Shown piece after piece: positions 6,078-13,018 of a DNA stretch of 13,360 nucleotides (position 1 is the stretch's first letter; each line of letters opens with the position of its first letter). Source of the stretch: XYB2-FULL-45-11 sp964355525. Lineage in GTDB: Bacteria > Patescibacteriota > Patescibacteriia > UBA9934 > GWF2-40-263. The stretch is taken from NCBI GenBank assembly GCA_964355525.1, contig CAYHDY010000028.1, positions 1-13,360 of the forward strand, in the 5' to 3' direction. The notes under the pieces were generated by a model. That model saw only the letters and a program-made list of their open reading frames with translations, was not told the DNA's origin and made no database searches. The translations under genes and the position numbers were made by a program.

Positions 6078-6599
6078 TTATGGAACTATAAATCCAGGAC
6101 CACTTGGTTCGCCTGTATCAAGAACATTTCCTAACGCATCACCACCATTTTCCGGAGCTACGGCGGCTCCATCTTCCGCCGGAGCTGCCGTCGGAGCTTC
6201 CGTTCCGAGTGCTGCGTTTGTAATGGCTGTGATGACAAAGGAGGAAATGGCGTAAGCTCCGACGAGAATGATCATTCCAATCACAGCACTGATGATTCGT
6301 TTTTTTGCTTCCTTCACTTTTCCTTCCTCTCCAGCAGAAGTCATATACTGAATTCCGGAAATGATGATGAGGATGACGAAAATGATTCCGACAGCACCGA
6401 GCAGTACTGAGATCAGATTTCCGATGAGGGTTGGTAAATTTGAGCTTGCTCCGCCAAGTCCTGCTTTTTTTCCGACAGCTTGCAGACTCTTTGTTGCTGT
6501 CGTGAGAGGCCCAGCAAAAGTGACGATAGGCAGTGTGAGGAGTGAAACAGAGAGAAAGATGGATGAAAGAATTTTCCCACGCTCTTTTAACGAATGCAT
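6078..6599 (-). CDS. VirB2-like T4SS_pilin-family protein with C-terminal extension, array member 3
   Basis: The 173-residue paralog shares SSNLPTLIGNLISVLLG, YMTSAGEEGKVKEAKKRI and the second helix (AYAISSFVITAI) with members 1 and 2. Its signal peptide ends near TFA. After the second helix it carries about 40 extra residues rich in Ala, Pro, Gly, Glu and Asp (from GTEAPTAAPAEDG to GPGFIVP). The other array members lack this tail, and it is probably disordered and exposed. The ATG at 6599 lies four nt after the stop of the upstream pilin gene, so the two are surely co-transcribed and perhaps translationally coupled. Confidence 0.8.
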   Translation of the reverse strand: MHSLKERGKILSSIFLSVSLLTLPIVTFAGPLTTATKSLQAVGKKAGLGGASSNLPTLIGNLISVLLGAVGIIFVILIIISGIQYMTSAGEEGKVKEAKKRIISAVIGMIILVGAYAISSFVITAITNAALGTEAPTAAPAEDGAAVAPENGGDALGNVLDTGEPSGPGFIVP

Positions 6600-6603
6600 A
6601 CAA

Positions 6604-7023
6604 TTATTTGAACACCTGACCTAATTGAGTGAGGACGAAATTTGAAATTGCGTATGCTCCAACAATGAGAATCAGTCCAATGATGGCTTGCACCATCATT
6701 TTTTTTGCCGTCTTTACTTTGTCTTCCACTCCATTTGAGGTTAGATACAGAATACCGGCATATATAATCACGATAAGGAATATGATACCGACGACTCCGA
6801 GTAAAACCTGAATGATGTTTGCAACAACGGTGTTGAGACCTACTGCATGAAAACCGGCTGGAGAACCTGCGTCAGAAACACCTTTCAAAACCCATGCTGC
6901 CGGTCCCGGGTCTTTTTTTGCTTTAATTGCCGTTGTTCCCAGATCTTCTACCGCAAAAACAGGAAAAGATGAAAGAATAAAAACGTTTAAAAGAACCGAG
7001 AGATATATCAGCGAACGTTTCAT
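6604..7023 (-). CDS. VirB2-like T4SS_pilin-family protein, array member 4
   Basis: The 139-residue product has a signal peptide (MKRSLIYLSVLLNVFILSSFPVFA), an exposed segment of about 45 residues and the family core: NTVVANIIQVLLGVVGIIF, loop YLTSNGVEDKVKTAKKMM, and a second helix ending NFVLTQLGQVFK. It is more diverged than members 1 to 3 but clearly homologous across loop and helices. No Shine-Dalgarno is seen before ATG 7023. A paired-hairpin intergenic region precedes it. Confidence 0.8.
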   Translation of the reverse strand: MKRSLIYLSVLLNVFILSSFPVFAVEDLGTTAIKAKKDPGPAAWVLKGVSDAGSPAGFHAVGLNTVVANIIQVLLGVVGIIFLIVIIYAGILYLTSNGVEDKVKTAKKMMVQAIIGLILIVGAYAISNFVLTQLGQVFK

Positions 7024-7038
7024 AGAATTTGATTATTC

Positions 7039-7093
7039 GCATGAAAGGACCAAGGTGATCCGCTCATGCAAATCCCCATTTGGGTAAATGGGG
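7039..7093 (-). repeat. Two adjacent hairpins between pilin genes
   Basis: The 84-nt space between members 5 and 4 holds two stems. One is GCATGA (7039-7044) with TCATGC (7064-7069), with GGA/TCC nested inside. The other is CCCCATTT (7074-7081) with AAATGGGG (7086-7093), a perfect 8-bp stem with a GGGT loop. Read on the minus strand the second is not followed by a clear T tract, so it could attenuate, process or stabilise the mRNA, or be another dispersed palindrome. It sits at the widest intergenic space among members 1 to 5. Confidence 0.45.
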
Positions 7094-7107
7094 AAATGTT
7101 TTTGACT

Positions 7108-7557
7108 TTAGATTCCTGGAGTTTTTGTTGTTGCTGTTGAAATACTTCCAACAACGAATTGAGCGATGGCGTAGGAAGCAAGGACAATGACCAGTCCGAT
7201 GATTCCAGAGATCATGAGTTTCTTTGCAGCTTTGACCTTATCTTCACTTCCACCGGAAGTCATCCACTTAAATCCTCCGGCAAGAATGATGACGACTGCA
7301 ACGATTCCGAGGAATCCGATTGCAACTTGGACGATTGAAGCGATGGTCTTTGTAAGATCTGAGGAACCGAGACCAGCATCACTTGCGAACGTACTTCCCG
7401 CTGTTCCTTCAGCGGTTGTTCCACCGAAAAGCTGATCTCCTTTGAGTGCCTCTGCTTGTGCTGGAAGTGAAAAACCGAGAATGGCTGGAAGCATGAGTGA
7501 AAAAGCGACAACGAGTCCGAGCGCGTAACCTGCATGTTTCTTTGTGAGCGTTTGCAT
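7108..7557 (-). CDS. VirB2-like T4SS_pilin-family protein, array member 5
   Basis: The 149-residue product has a signal peptide ending SLPAQA, then a Gly/Thr/Ser-rich exposed segment (GTTAEGTAGSTFASDAG). The first helix is SIVQVAIGFLGIVAVVIILAGG, the loop is KWMTSGGSEDKVKAAKKLM, and the second helix ends AQFVVGSIS. The loop and spacing match the other array members. The ATG at 7557 follows an A/T-rich region without a Shine-Dalgarno sequence. The 83 nt upstream are A/T-rich with no promoter I can call. Confidence 0.8.
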   Translation of the reverse strand: MQTLTKKHAGYALGLVVAFSLMLPAILGFSLPAQAEALKGDQLFGGTTAEGTAGSTFASDAGLGSSDLTKTIASIVQVAIGFLGIVAVVIILAGGFKWMTSGGSEDKVKAAKKLMISGIIGLVIVLASYAIAQFVVGSISTATTKTPGI

Positions 7558-7640
7558 ACGAAAAAATAAATTATTCTTTTTAGATCAAACGTATTTTATC
7601 TTTTTTTTGAGAAATAAGATACGAGAGATATCCACAGAAG

Positions 7641-8237
7641 CTACATCGACAACGCAGTGATGAGTGTTGTGACGAGCATGTAAGATGAGAAAATAATCAC
7701 GAGACCGATCATGGCATTTTTCAACGTGCTTTTTCCGGACTTCACTTTGTTTTCATCGCCTGCAGACCAGAGATATTGAAAGCCTCCCCAGACGAACATG
7801 AGAAGCGCGACCGAACCGGAAAGTGCAAGAAGGAATTTGATGAGTCGACTGATGACTGTGGCAATACTACTCGCTCCGCCTGTGCTTATTCCGAGAGGAT
7901 CGGATAGACCGTACGTTGCAGCTCCAGCAGGTGACTCTGCTCCAGAACTTGTCGCTGATGGAGCAGAGGAAGGTGAATTGCCACACGCAGCCCAGGCATC
8001 TTTTGCTGCTTTTATATAACTTTCCAAATTAGCATTTGCCACTTTAGATTCTGCCGGTGTCATTTTCGCGTAAGCTTTACTGTAAATAGCGTATTGTTTC
8101 TCATAAAAAGCATGTGCCTCGTCATATGCCGGACAAGGATTTTCCGCGTAAACCGGCTTGATTGACGAAAGAAAAAAGGGTGTCAATAAAAGGAATAGAA
8201 ACGCGAGAATGAACGTTTTTCTAAAAAATGTATTCAT
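7641..8237 (-). CDS. VirB2-like T4SS_pilin-family protein with long exposed domain, array member 6
   Basis: The start at 8237 (MNTFFRKTF) has GGTGA eight nt upstream and gives 198 residues. The longer frame to 8288 overlaps the previous gene and is not needed. After the signal peptide (ends near PVYA) comes an extra helical segment of about 60 residues with a Cys at each end (NPCPAYDEAHAFY to AWAACGN). A Ser/Ala/Gly-rich linker follows, then the core: IKFLLALSGSVALLMFVWGGF, loop YLWSAGDENKVKSGKSTL, second helix to TLITALSM. The loop identifies it as a family member, but the N-terminal domain is unlike the others. It begins 19 nt after the upstream pilin-like gene. Confidence 0.75.
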   Translation of the reverse strand: MNTFFRKTFILAFLFLLLTPFFLSSIKPVYAENPCPAYDEAHAFYEKQYAIYSKAYAKMTPAESKVANANLESYIKAAKDAWAACGNSPSSAPSATSSGAESPAGAATYGLSDPLGISTGGASSIATVISRLIKFLLALSGSVALLMFVWGGFQYLWSAGDENKVKSGKSTLKNAMIGLVIIFSSYMLVTTLITALSM

Positions 8238-8256
8238 AGTATTTTTCACCATAGGA

Positions 8257-8664
8257 TTACTTAGCGCAGGTTCCTGCACACAAAACATTTGTTAATGTTT
8301 GAATGAGAAGGTAGGCAAACATGACGATCAGTAATCCGAAGGTTGATTTCTTAATCGCGTCTTTCCCTTTTTTCACCCACGAGTCATCCCCATGCGAAGC
8401 GAGGTACCAGAATCCGCCGAGGACGTAGAAGAACAAGACGAAGGATCCGACGATTTTCAGAACAAAGTTTCCTATGTTTGCGACCACGTTCATGATATCG
8501 ACCAGTGTGCAGTTTCCTTTATTGGCGCAATCTTTTGTGATTCTTTGAAGGAATGGTCCAACCTCTGTTTCCGAACACGTCGCATCTTTGCAGTAGTTGC
8601 TCGAATAAGCGGCGGATGCAAAAGACGGCGTGAGAAGAAAGAAGAACAGCAGGAGAACGGGAAT
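8257..8664 (-). CDS. Cysteine-rich pilin-like protein, array member 7 (5' end in gap)
   Basis: 135 residues are visible; the start codon is lost in the 8665-8764 gap. The visible part opens inside a signal peptide (LLLFFFLLTPSFASA). A segment with four cysteines follows (YCKDATC, DCANKGNC), then helix NIGNFVLKIVGSFVLFFYVLGG. The loop FWYLASHGDDSWVKKGKDAI replaces the usual SxGxExKVK, and the second helix leads to a Cys-containing tail (VLCAGTCAK). The layout matches the array, so it is a distant T4SS_pilin relative. Disulfides are plausible in the exported part. It is a separate gene from the solute-binding protein, although the two frames happen to join through the Ns. Confidence 0.7.
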   Translation of the reverse strand: MPVLLLFFFLLTPSFASAAYSSNYCKDATCSETEVGPFLQRITKDCANKGNCTLVDIMNVVANIGNFVLKIVGSFVLFFYVLGGFWYLASHGDDSWVKKGKDAIKKSTFGLLIVMFAYLLIQTLTNVLCAGTCAK

Positions 8665-8764
8665 NNNNNNNNNNNNNNNNNNNNNNNNNNNNNNNNNNNN
8701 NNNNNNNNNNNNNNNNNNNNNNNNNNNNNNNNNNNNNNNNNNNNNNNNNNNNNNNNNNNNNNNN
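8665..8764. other. Assembly gap (100 N)
   Basis: The flanks share no overlap. It hides the 3' end of the solute-binding protein gene, any intergenic space, and the start of array member 7. The run of exactly 100 Ns is a placeholder, so the real length is unknown and a whole small gene could be missing. Confidence 0.9.
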
Positions 8765-10086
8765 TCACCGGCGAGGATTTGATCAATGAAATCTTGCATG
8801 GCATTTTCTGCGACTGCCGCATCGGTTCCTTTATACCAGCTTTTTGCGGTTAAGAGTTGGCTGACGAATGTGACAAGGTTGTCATTTTCCATTTGTGTGC
8901 CGATAAGAGAACGCAGAGCTGTTGGTTTATTGGCGGGTGTTAAATAAAGTTGAACGTGGTCTTTGCTTGCGGCAAATTGGATGAAGTCCCATGCGAAATC
9001 TTTGTTGATCGATGCTTTCGAAACCGTTTCGATCCAGTAGTTTGCAAAGTTCACAGCTCTTCCACCCTCAATCTGCGGAACCGGAGTAATTGAGAATTTT
9101 AATTTCGGTGCAGCTGCACGGATCGGTGAAATATGATAGGAGTAGCCGAAGAAGTAAGCTGTTTTTCCTGCAGTAAACGCATCGAAGGAACTTGGTTGAT
9201 CTTTATTCCATGTATACACTTGTTTTGTCGGATTCGCGAAGTCTGTATAGAACGAGGCTGCGGCAAGACCGAGAACCGTCCCGGTTGCATCTGATGCTGG
9301 ATGGGCAAACAGAGCTCGACCGCGATCATCCGCCATCTGCGTTCCGTTTTGCATCATGAGGAGTGAGAGAATATCGCTTGATCGCTCGACATTTTTACTT
9401 GTACCGATCGCCGCGCCGGATTGAATGATACTGTTATTTTCTCCAAGCTTTGTCAGTTTTGAAACTTGATCTTGGAATTCCGTCCAGGTTTTTGCGGGAT
9501 TTGGGAAACCACCTGCATTCAACAAGTCTTTATTGTAAAACATGGCAAGTGTATCGACCGAGAGAGGAAGACCGAAGACGCGATCGGCCGGTTTTGTTTT
9601 TGTGTTCGGTTGATATGTTTGAATGACGTCAGCCGCGACGACATCGACATAATCTGCTTTTAATTGTCGAAGTGAGAGCGATGGCTGTTCTTTAATGGTG
9701 TATACGGTTTCTTTTTTGATGGTTCCACGCGTTTCCGAATAGGGAATTTTTATGGAAGCGGGCATTGGTTCGATCAAAGATTTGTATTCCCCGAGCCATG
9801 CGTTATTGATCGAGAAAATATCCGGTCCCGTTCCTTCCGCAAGCGCACGCAGCAATTCTTGCTTGAATGTTTGTGTGTCGAATTCTTTGTAATCGAACGA
9901 GACATTGGGATGAATGGTGCGATATGCTTTTTCAAGCCCAGTGAAGTTACTGTTTGGATCATACACGCGCCAGATTTTGAGCGTGACGGGTTTTGTTGCA
10001 GCAAGTTGTGCCGCCGACGGTCCTCCGCAACCAGCGCCGAGGAAAACAACGAGCATGCACATCGCGAATAATTTTTTTGTCGGCAT
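8765..10086 (-). CDS. Extracellular solute-binding lipoprotein, family 1 (3' end in gap)
   Basis: 440 residues are visible of a periplasmic-binding-protein-fold lipoprotein of the sugar-ABC-transporter type (UgpB/MalE-like, SBP_bac_1). These capture a ligand, usually an oligosaccharide or glycerol-phosphate derivative, and deliver it to a permease. The start at 10086 (MPTKKLFAMCM) gives a signal peptide with lipobox LGAGC, Cys20. Family signatures are TLKIWRVYDPN near the N-terminus, EGTGPDIFSINNAWLGEY, a FGLPLSVDTLAMFYNKDLL hinge region and AWDFIQFAASKDHVQLYL. Only a short C-terminal piece should be missing for the family's usual length. No permease or ATPase gene is visible nearby. There is no Shine-Dalgarno sequence; an R1 repeat lies just upstream and an upstream terminator isolates the gene. 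Confidence 0.85.
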
Positions 10087-10101
10087 AATTTTTGTATTTT
10101 T

Positions 10102-10129
10102 GTAATAGGCGGGGTCCCCTGACCCCGCT
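10102..10129 (+). repeat. Intergenic palindromic repeat, family R1 copy 2
   Basis: It is identical to 666-693 except for the last loop base (T10120 versus A684), 27 of 28 positions, with the same flanking GTAATAG. Here it lies 15 nt upstream of the solute-binding protein start and is not followed by a T tract on either strand. It is therefore not a terminator in this place. On the minus-strand transcript it would form a hairpin in a very short leader. Confidence 0.75.
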
Positions 10130-10133
10130 ACGC

Positions 10134-10163
10134 AAAATAAAAATGAGATCAATTTGATCTCAT
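10134..10163 (-). terminator. Intrinsic terminator after the fusion gene
   Basis: The arms ATGAGATCA (10143-10151) and TGATCTCAT (10155-10163) form a perfect 9-bp stem with a 3-nt loop. On the minus strand TTTTATTTT follows directly. It lies 25 nt after the stop of the fusion gene and ends that unit before the solute-binding protein gene. Confidence 0.75.
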
Positions 10164-10188
10164 GATATCACATTATTTAAGGATTGTT

Positions 10189-11640
10189 TCATTTTCTGCT
10201 CCAAAACAATTTTACAAGTGGGGTCGGATAGCGCAAGAGATATAAATGAAATTGTCGTTTGAATTGTGAGTACCCTTTCCATGCGCGTGGGTCGCCTTTT
10301 TTCCAAACGTTTCCGAAATTGAAAAACCGAATGTCTTCTTTAATTCCTTCCGCATACCAATGATCGATCAGTCCGAACCCGACCGAGGTTTGTTTGACAT
10401 CGTCGTGAAAGAACGATGTCGTATGAAGGGATAATCGAATGTCTTTGTACTGGATGACTGCAAGCCCTGCGACAATCGTACGGGTTTCTTTTTCTCGAAC
10501 ACCGAACAAGCGAACATCTTTCGGATAATCATCGATGTGCGACTTCAATGTCCACATGCATTCTTTCCTTTGAAACCAATTGAGTTTTCTTGTCGCATGA
10601 TAGGCTTGTTCGAATGATGCGAATGGCACATCGACGATTTCGTAACGCGTGTCCTTCAACCATTTGTCGCGATGCCGTTTTGCGTGATGCGACCAATCTT
10701 CCCAGTAGGAATCCTTATTTTGTTCGGTGACAACGCCGATCCCTTTTTGATAATGGTCGATGATGAAAAACGGAAAATGCATCCAGCCGCGTTTTCGCAT
10801 GATCGTGAGCGGTTGCCACCAAACCCATGTGAGCACCGGACCCCACCCGGCCTCCCCTTTGCAAGGGAGGAGAGGTTCGGAATCACCTACAAAGGCTCTT
10901 TTTGAAAACCATTTCGAGGAAGAGGCGGATGTATTTCTTGCGATGTACGTCGGTGATTCTTTTTTATCTTTATATCCTTCAGGTAAAGGATCTCCGGCGC
11001 ATCCGTGACCGAAATTTCGATACAACGCCATTTCATTTGTGTTGAACGAGAGATTTTTCCATCGCGAGAAGAAACGATCGAATACGGGGGCCACGGATTT
11101 TTTTTGACGGAAGAAATTCATCGCCATGTACCCGTCATAGGCAAGACATGGAATCAGTTGTTTGACGAAGTCGTCCGTTTCAAGAAGAGGCGAGAGGGAA
11201 CGACCGATGAATAAATCGACAATGATGAATTCAAATTTTTTGTTCAGCGTCGGAATCACATTGCGAACATCATCTGTGATGACTTCGACGTTGTTCCAAT
11301 CGCTCGGTTTGAGATAAATATTTTTGGCGATGGATACCATGACCGGATCATATTCGATTGCGGTGATGTGTGCGTTCGGAAAACGTGTACGGATTTCTCG
11401 AACCGCTCCGCCGCCGCCGAGTCCGAGCAGAAGGATATTTTTTGCCGCATGTTCCTTTGGAACGCAGGCGATCATTTTGCGAAAGAGTTCATCAATGTAC
11501 GGACCGGATTGAAAACATCCTCCGACCACAATGCGAGGTGAACCGAAGATTTTATACATCGAGATGATGCCATTTTTCTCGGATCGTACGGTTTCTCGGG
11601 GACAAAAAGAAGATAGGAAATTTTCCAATGATTCATTCAT
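10189..11640 (-). CDS. Spermidine-synthase-like / FemAB-like acyltransferase fusion protein
   Basis: 483 residues from the ATG at 11640; only one base separates this from the gap, so the true start may lie inside it. Residues about 30-230 are a Rossmann-fold methyltransferase-type domain of the spermidine-synthase family. It has GLGGGG (73-78) for the nucleotide-type cofactor, AIEYD (94-98) and ITDDVRNVIP, then VDLFIGRSLSPLLETDDF, matching the family's active-site strand. Residues about 275-483 resemble GNAT-fold FemAB/BioF2-like acyltransferases, ending FFNFGNVWKKGDPRAWKGYS-QFKRQFHLY, a typical FG...G...FK..F pattern. The linker (about 235-275) contains the peptide LLPCKGEAGWG encoded by repeat R2. 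Neither catalytic activity is certain; polyamine synthesis cannot be assumed for such fused domains. A terminator follows the gene. Confidence 0.7.
   Translation of the reverse strand: MNESLENFLSSFCPRETVRSEKNGIISMYKIFGSPRIVVGGCFQSGPYIDELFRKMIACVPKEHAAKNILLLGLGGGGAVREIRTRFPNAHITAIEYDPVMVSIAKNIYLKPSDWNNVEVITDDVRNVIPTLNKKFEFIIVDLFIGRSLSPLLETDDFVKQLIPCLAYDGYMAMNFFRQKKSVAPVFDRFFSRWKNLSFNTNEMALYRNFGHGCAGDPLPEGYKDKKESPTYIARNTSASSSKWFSKRAFVGDSEPLLPCKGEAGWGPVLTWVWWQPLTIMRKRGWMHFPFFIIDHYQKGIGVVTEQNKDSYWEDWSHHAKRHRDKWLKDTRYEIVDVPFASFEQAYHATRKLNWFQRKECMWTLKSHIDDYPKDVRLFGVREKETRTIVAGLAVIQYKDIRLSLHTTSFFHDDVKQTSVGFGLIDHWYAEGIKEDIRFFNFGNVWKKGDPRAWKGYSQFKRQFHLYLLRYPTPLVKLFWSRK
10839..10872 (-). repeat. In-gene palindromic repeat, family R2 copy B
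   Basis: Read on the minus strand this 34-nt element has the hairpin CCTCCCTT-GCA-AAGGGGAGG with one bulged G and a G-rich tail ending in GGGGTC. It aligns without gaps to 362-395 (26 of 34 identical), and four of the eight differences form two compensatory stem pairs. It encodes LLPCKGEAGWG in the inter-domain linker of the fusion protein, one phase away from copy A. Confidence 0.6.
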
Positions 11641-11641
11641 A

Positions 11642-11741
11642 NNNNNNNNNNNNNNNNNNNNNNNNNNNNNNNNNNNNNNNNNNNNNNNNNNNNNNNNNNN
11701 NNNNNNNNNNNNNNNNNNNNNNNNNNNNNNNNNNNNNNNNN
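11642..11741. other. Assembly gap (100 N)
   Basis: The flanks do not overlap. It hides the last few codons and stop of galU and the ribosome binding site, or possibly the true start, of the downstream fusion gene. The real length is unknown. Confidence 0.9.
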
Positions 11742-12592
11742 AAATACTTCTTCAATTCCGCACCAATATCTTTATGTTTCAATCCGAGTTCAATTTGCGC
11801 TTTTACAAATCCGAGCTTGCTTCCGCAATCGTAGCGCACACCGTCGAATTCGCATCCGTATAATGTTTTGCCGTTTGCAAGGTGTGCGGCGAATGCATCA
11901 GCAAGACGAATCTCCCCGTCTTTTCCCGCAGCAACTTTCGGCAACATCGCCATGATTTCCGGAGTGATGATGTATCGGCCGATCACGATCAAATCCGAAG
12001 GAGCTTCTGCGACCGCTGGTTTCTCAACAAAGCGATCAATTTGCCATGTTCCTTTTGAAAGTTTCTTTCCGCCAATCACGCCGTAGTTTGAAACATCCTT
12101 CTTCGGAACTTTTTGAAGGGCGATCACCGGCGATTCGAATTCGTTATAAAGTTCGATCAATTGTTTGAGTGCAGGGATTTTTCCGTCGATGATATCATCG
12201 CCGAATAAAATGGCGACCGGTTCATGTTTATCAACAAACGGAAGTGCGGAAAGAATGGCGTGTCCATCGCCAAGCGGTTTCGTTTGGCGAACGAATGCGA
12301 ACTTCGCAAGCTTCCCGATTTTTTGAATTTCTTTTAATGCCTCGATTTTTTTCTTTTGTTCAAGTCGATATTCCAATTCGAAATTTCGATCAAAATGATC
12401 TTCGATCGCACGTTTGCCGATCGCAGTTACAAAGATGATTTCCTCGATTCCGCTTGCAACCGCTTCTTCGACAATATATTGAATGACGGGTTTATCGACT
12501 ACAGCAAGCATTTCTTTCGGTTGTGCTTTTGACGCCGGCAGGAAACGTGTTCCCATTCCCGCGACGGGGATGATTGCTTTTCGGATTTTCAT
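11742..12592 (-). CDS. galU: UTP-glucose-1-phosphate uridylyltransferase (3' end in gap)
   Basis: This enzyme makes UDP-glucose from UTP and glucose-1-phosphate in the cytoplasm, feeding glycan, glycolipid and sugar-nucleotide synthesis. 283 residues are visible. Motifs in order: the nucleotide-binding loop AGMGTRFLPASKAQPKEML with its Arg and Lys, PVIQYIVEEAVASGIEEI, RQTKPLGDGHAIL for base contact, the GDDIIDG metal site, FVEKP and VIGRYIITPEI, with DGEIRLADA and FDGVRYDCGSKLGFVKA for sugar binding. The family is usually about 290 residues, so only a few codons and the stop are in the gap. The start at 12592 (MKIRKAIIPVAG) is standard for the family; the Shine-Dalgarno is weak. An extended -10 promoter lies 33 bp upstream. 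Confidence 0.93.
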
Positions 12593-12624
12593 AGGATTTC
12601 GAATATCAACGAATCAGTGAAAAC

Positions 12625-12633
12625 AGTATAACA
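12625..12633 (-). promoter_or_regulatory. Extended -10 promoter element for galU
   Basis: Read on the minus strand this is TG-T-TATACT, close to the extended -10 consensus, with no good -35 at the normal distance. A start near 12618 would leave a leader of about 25 nt. The same nine bases occur upstream of the DUF2164 gene at 12939-12947. Confidence 0.5.
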
Positions 12634-12649
12634 CTTACAACCGTTTGCT

Positions 12650-12904
12650 TCATTTCTGGATCAACAAGTCTAAATCAACTTCCAAATTTTCCGCATTCTG
12701 CCGAATCACCGTCTTCATGTCATTGATCGCCTTGCGATACAAATCCCCGCCAAGATGCTGCAAAAAGAAATCCAAAATATCCTCCGCAGCCAGCATACCT
12801 ATCTCGTGATCGTGCGTTTTGTTGAAATAGGTGATGACTTCCCGAAGAAGCCCCGCTCGGCGTTCTTTGCTGAGCGGATCCCAGTCTCGTTTGATAGTTT
12901 GCAT
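12650..12904 (-). CDS. DUF2164 family protein
   Basis: An 84-residue small protein starting at ATG 12904 (MQTIKRDWDPLSKERRAGLL). The longer frame to 12994 adds a basic, low-quality N-terminus that overlaps the promoter and is unlikely. The pattern KERRAGLLREVITYF, then HEIGMLAAEDILDFFLQHLGGDLYRKAINDM, and an acidic tail matches the DUF2164 family, which is of unknown function and about 80 residues long. It has its own extended -10 promoter and lies just upstream of galU, which also has a promoter, so they are probably separate units. Confidence 0.75.
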   Translation of the reverse strand: MQTIKRDWDPLSKERRAGLLREVITYFNKTHDHEIGMLAAEDILDFFLQHLGGDLYRKAINDMKTVIRQNAENLEVDLDLLIQK

Positions 12905-12938
12905 AGAATCGATTGAAAACGATTGTTTTTTCGAAATA

Positions 12939-12947
12939 AGTATAACA
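12939..12947 (-). promoter_or_regulatory. Extended -10 promoter element for the DUF2164 gene
   Basis: The minus strand reads TGTTATACT, identical to the galU element. It places a start near 12932, about 27 nt before ATG 12904. No convincing -35 is seen. It supports the short start over the ORF extension to 12994. Confidence 0.5.
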
Positions 12948-12981
12948 GAAACGCTACAATCGAACAGTGAATCGCTGCATC

Positions 12982-13010
12982 TTGATCGACTCACTTCCGC
13001 GTGTTATCCT
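12982..13010 (+). promoter_or_regulatory. Promoter reading into the tRNA-Ser-like sequence
   Basis: A -35 TTGATC (12982-12987) and -10 TATCCT (13005-13010) have a 17-bp spacer, and TG precedes the -10 by one base. The predicted start at about 13017 is within a few bases of the tRNA 5' end at 13019. It is divergent to the DUF2164 promoter. Confidence 0.55.
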
Positions 13011-13018
13011 CCCGGCAT

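Noticed and set aside
7558..7640. Terminator between array members 6 and 5 (TATCTT ... AAGATA)
   Set aside because: The stem is only six A/T-rich pairs with a long loop and is not followed by a T tract on the minus strand.
10087..10133. Promoter for the solute-binding protein gene
   Set aside because: No -35/-10 pair with acceptable spacing could be found between the terminator and the start codon.
8257..10152. A single 631-residue frame joining the solute-binding protein and a pilin-like protein
   Set aside because: The frame is open only because it passes through 100 Ns. The second half starts with its own signal peptide, so these are two genes with their ends hidden in the gap.
10087..10152. 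Extended N-terminus of the solute-binding protein from 10152
   Set aside because: It would be translated from the terminator of the upstream gene and the R1 repeat, and would place extra residues before a good lipoprotein signal peptide.
12905..12994. Longer start for the DUF2164 gene
   Set aside because: It would include the extended -10 promoter element, and the added residues are not part of the family pattern.
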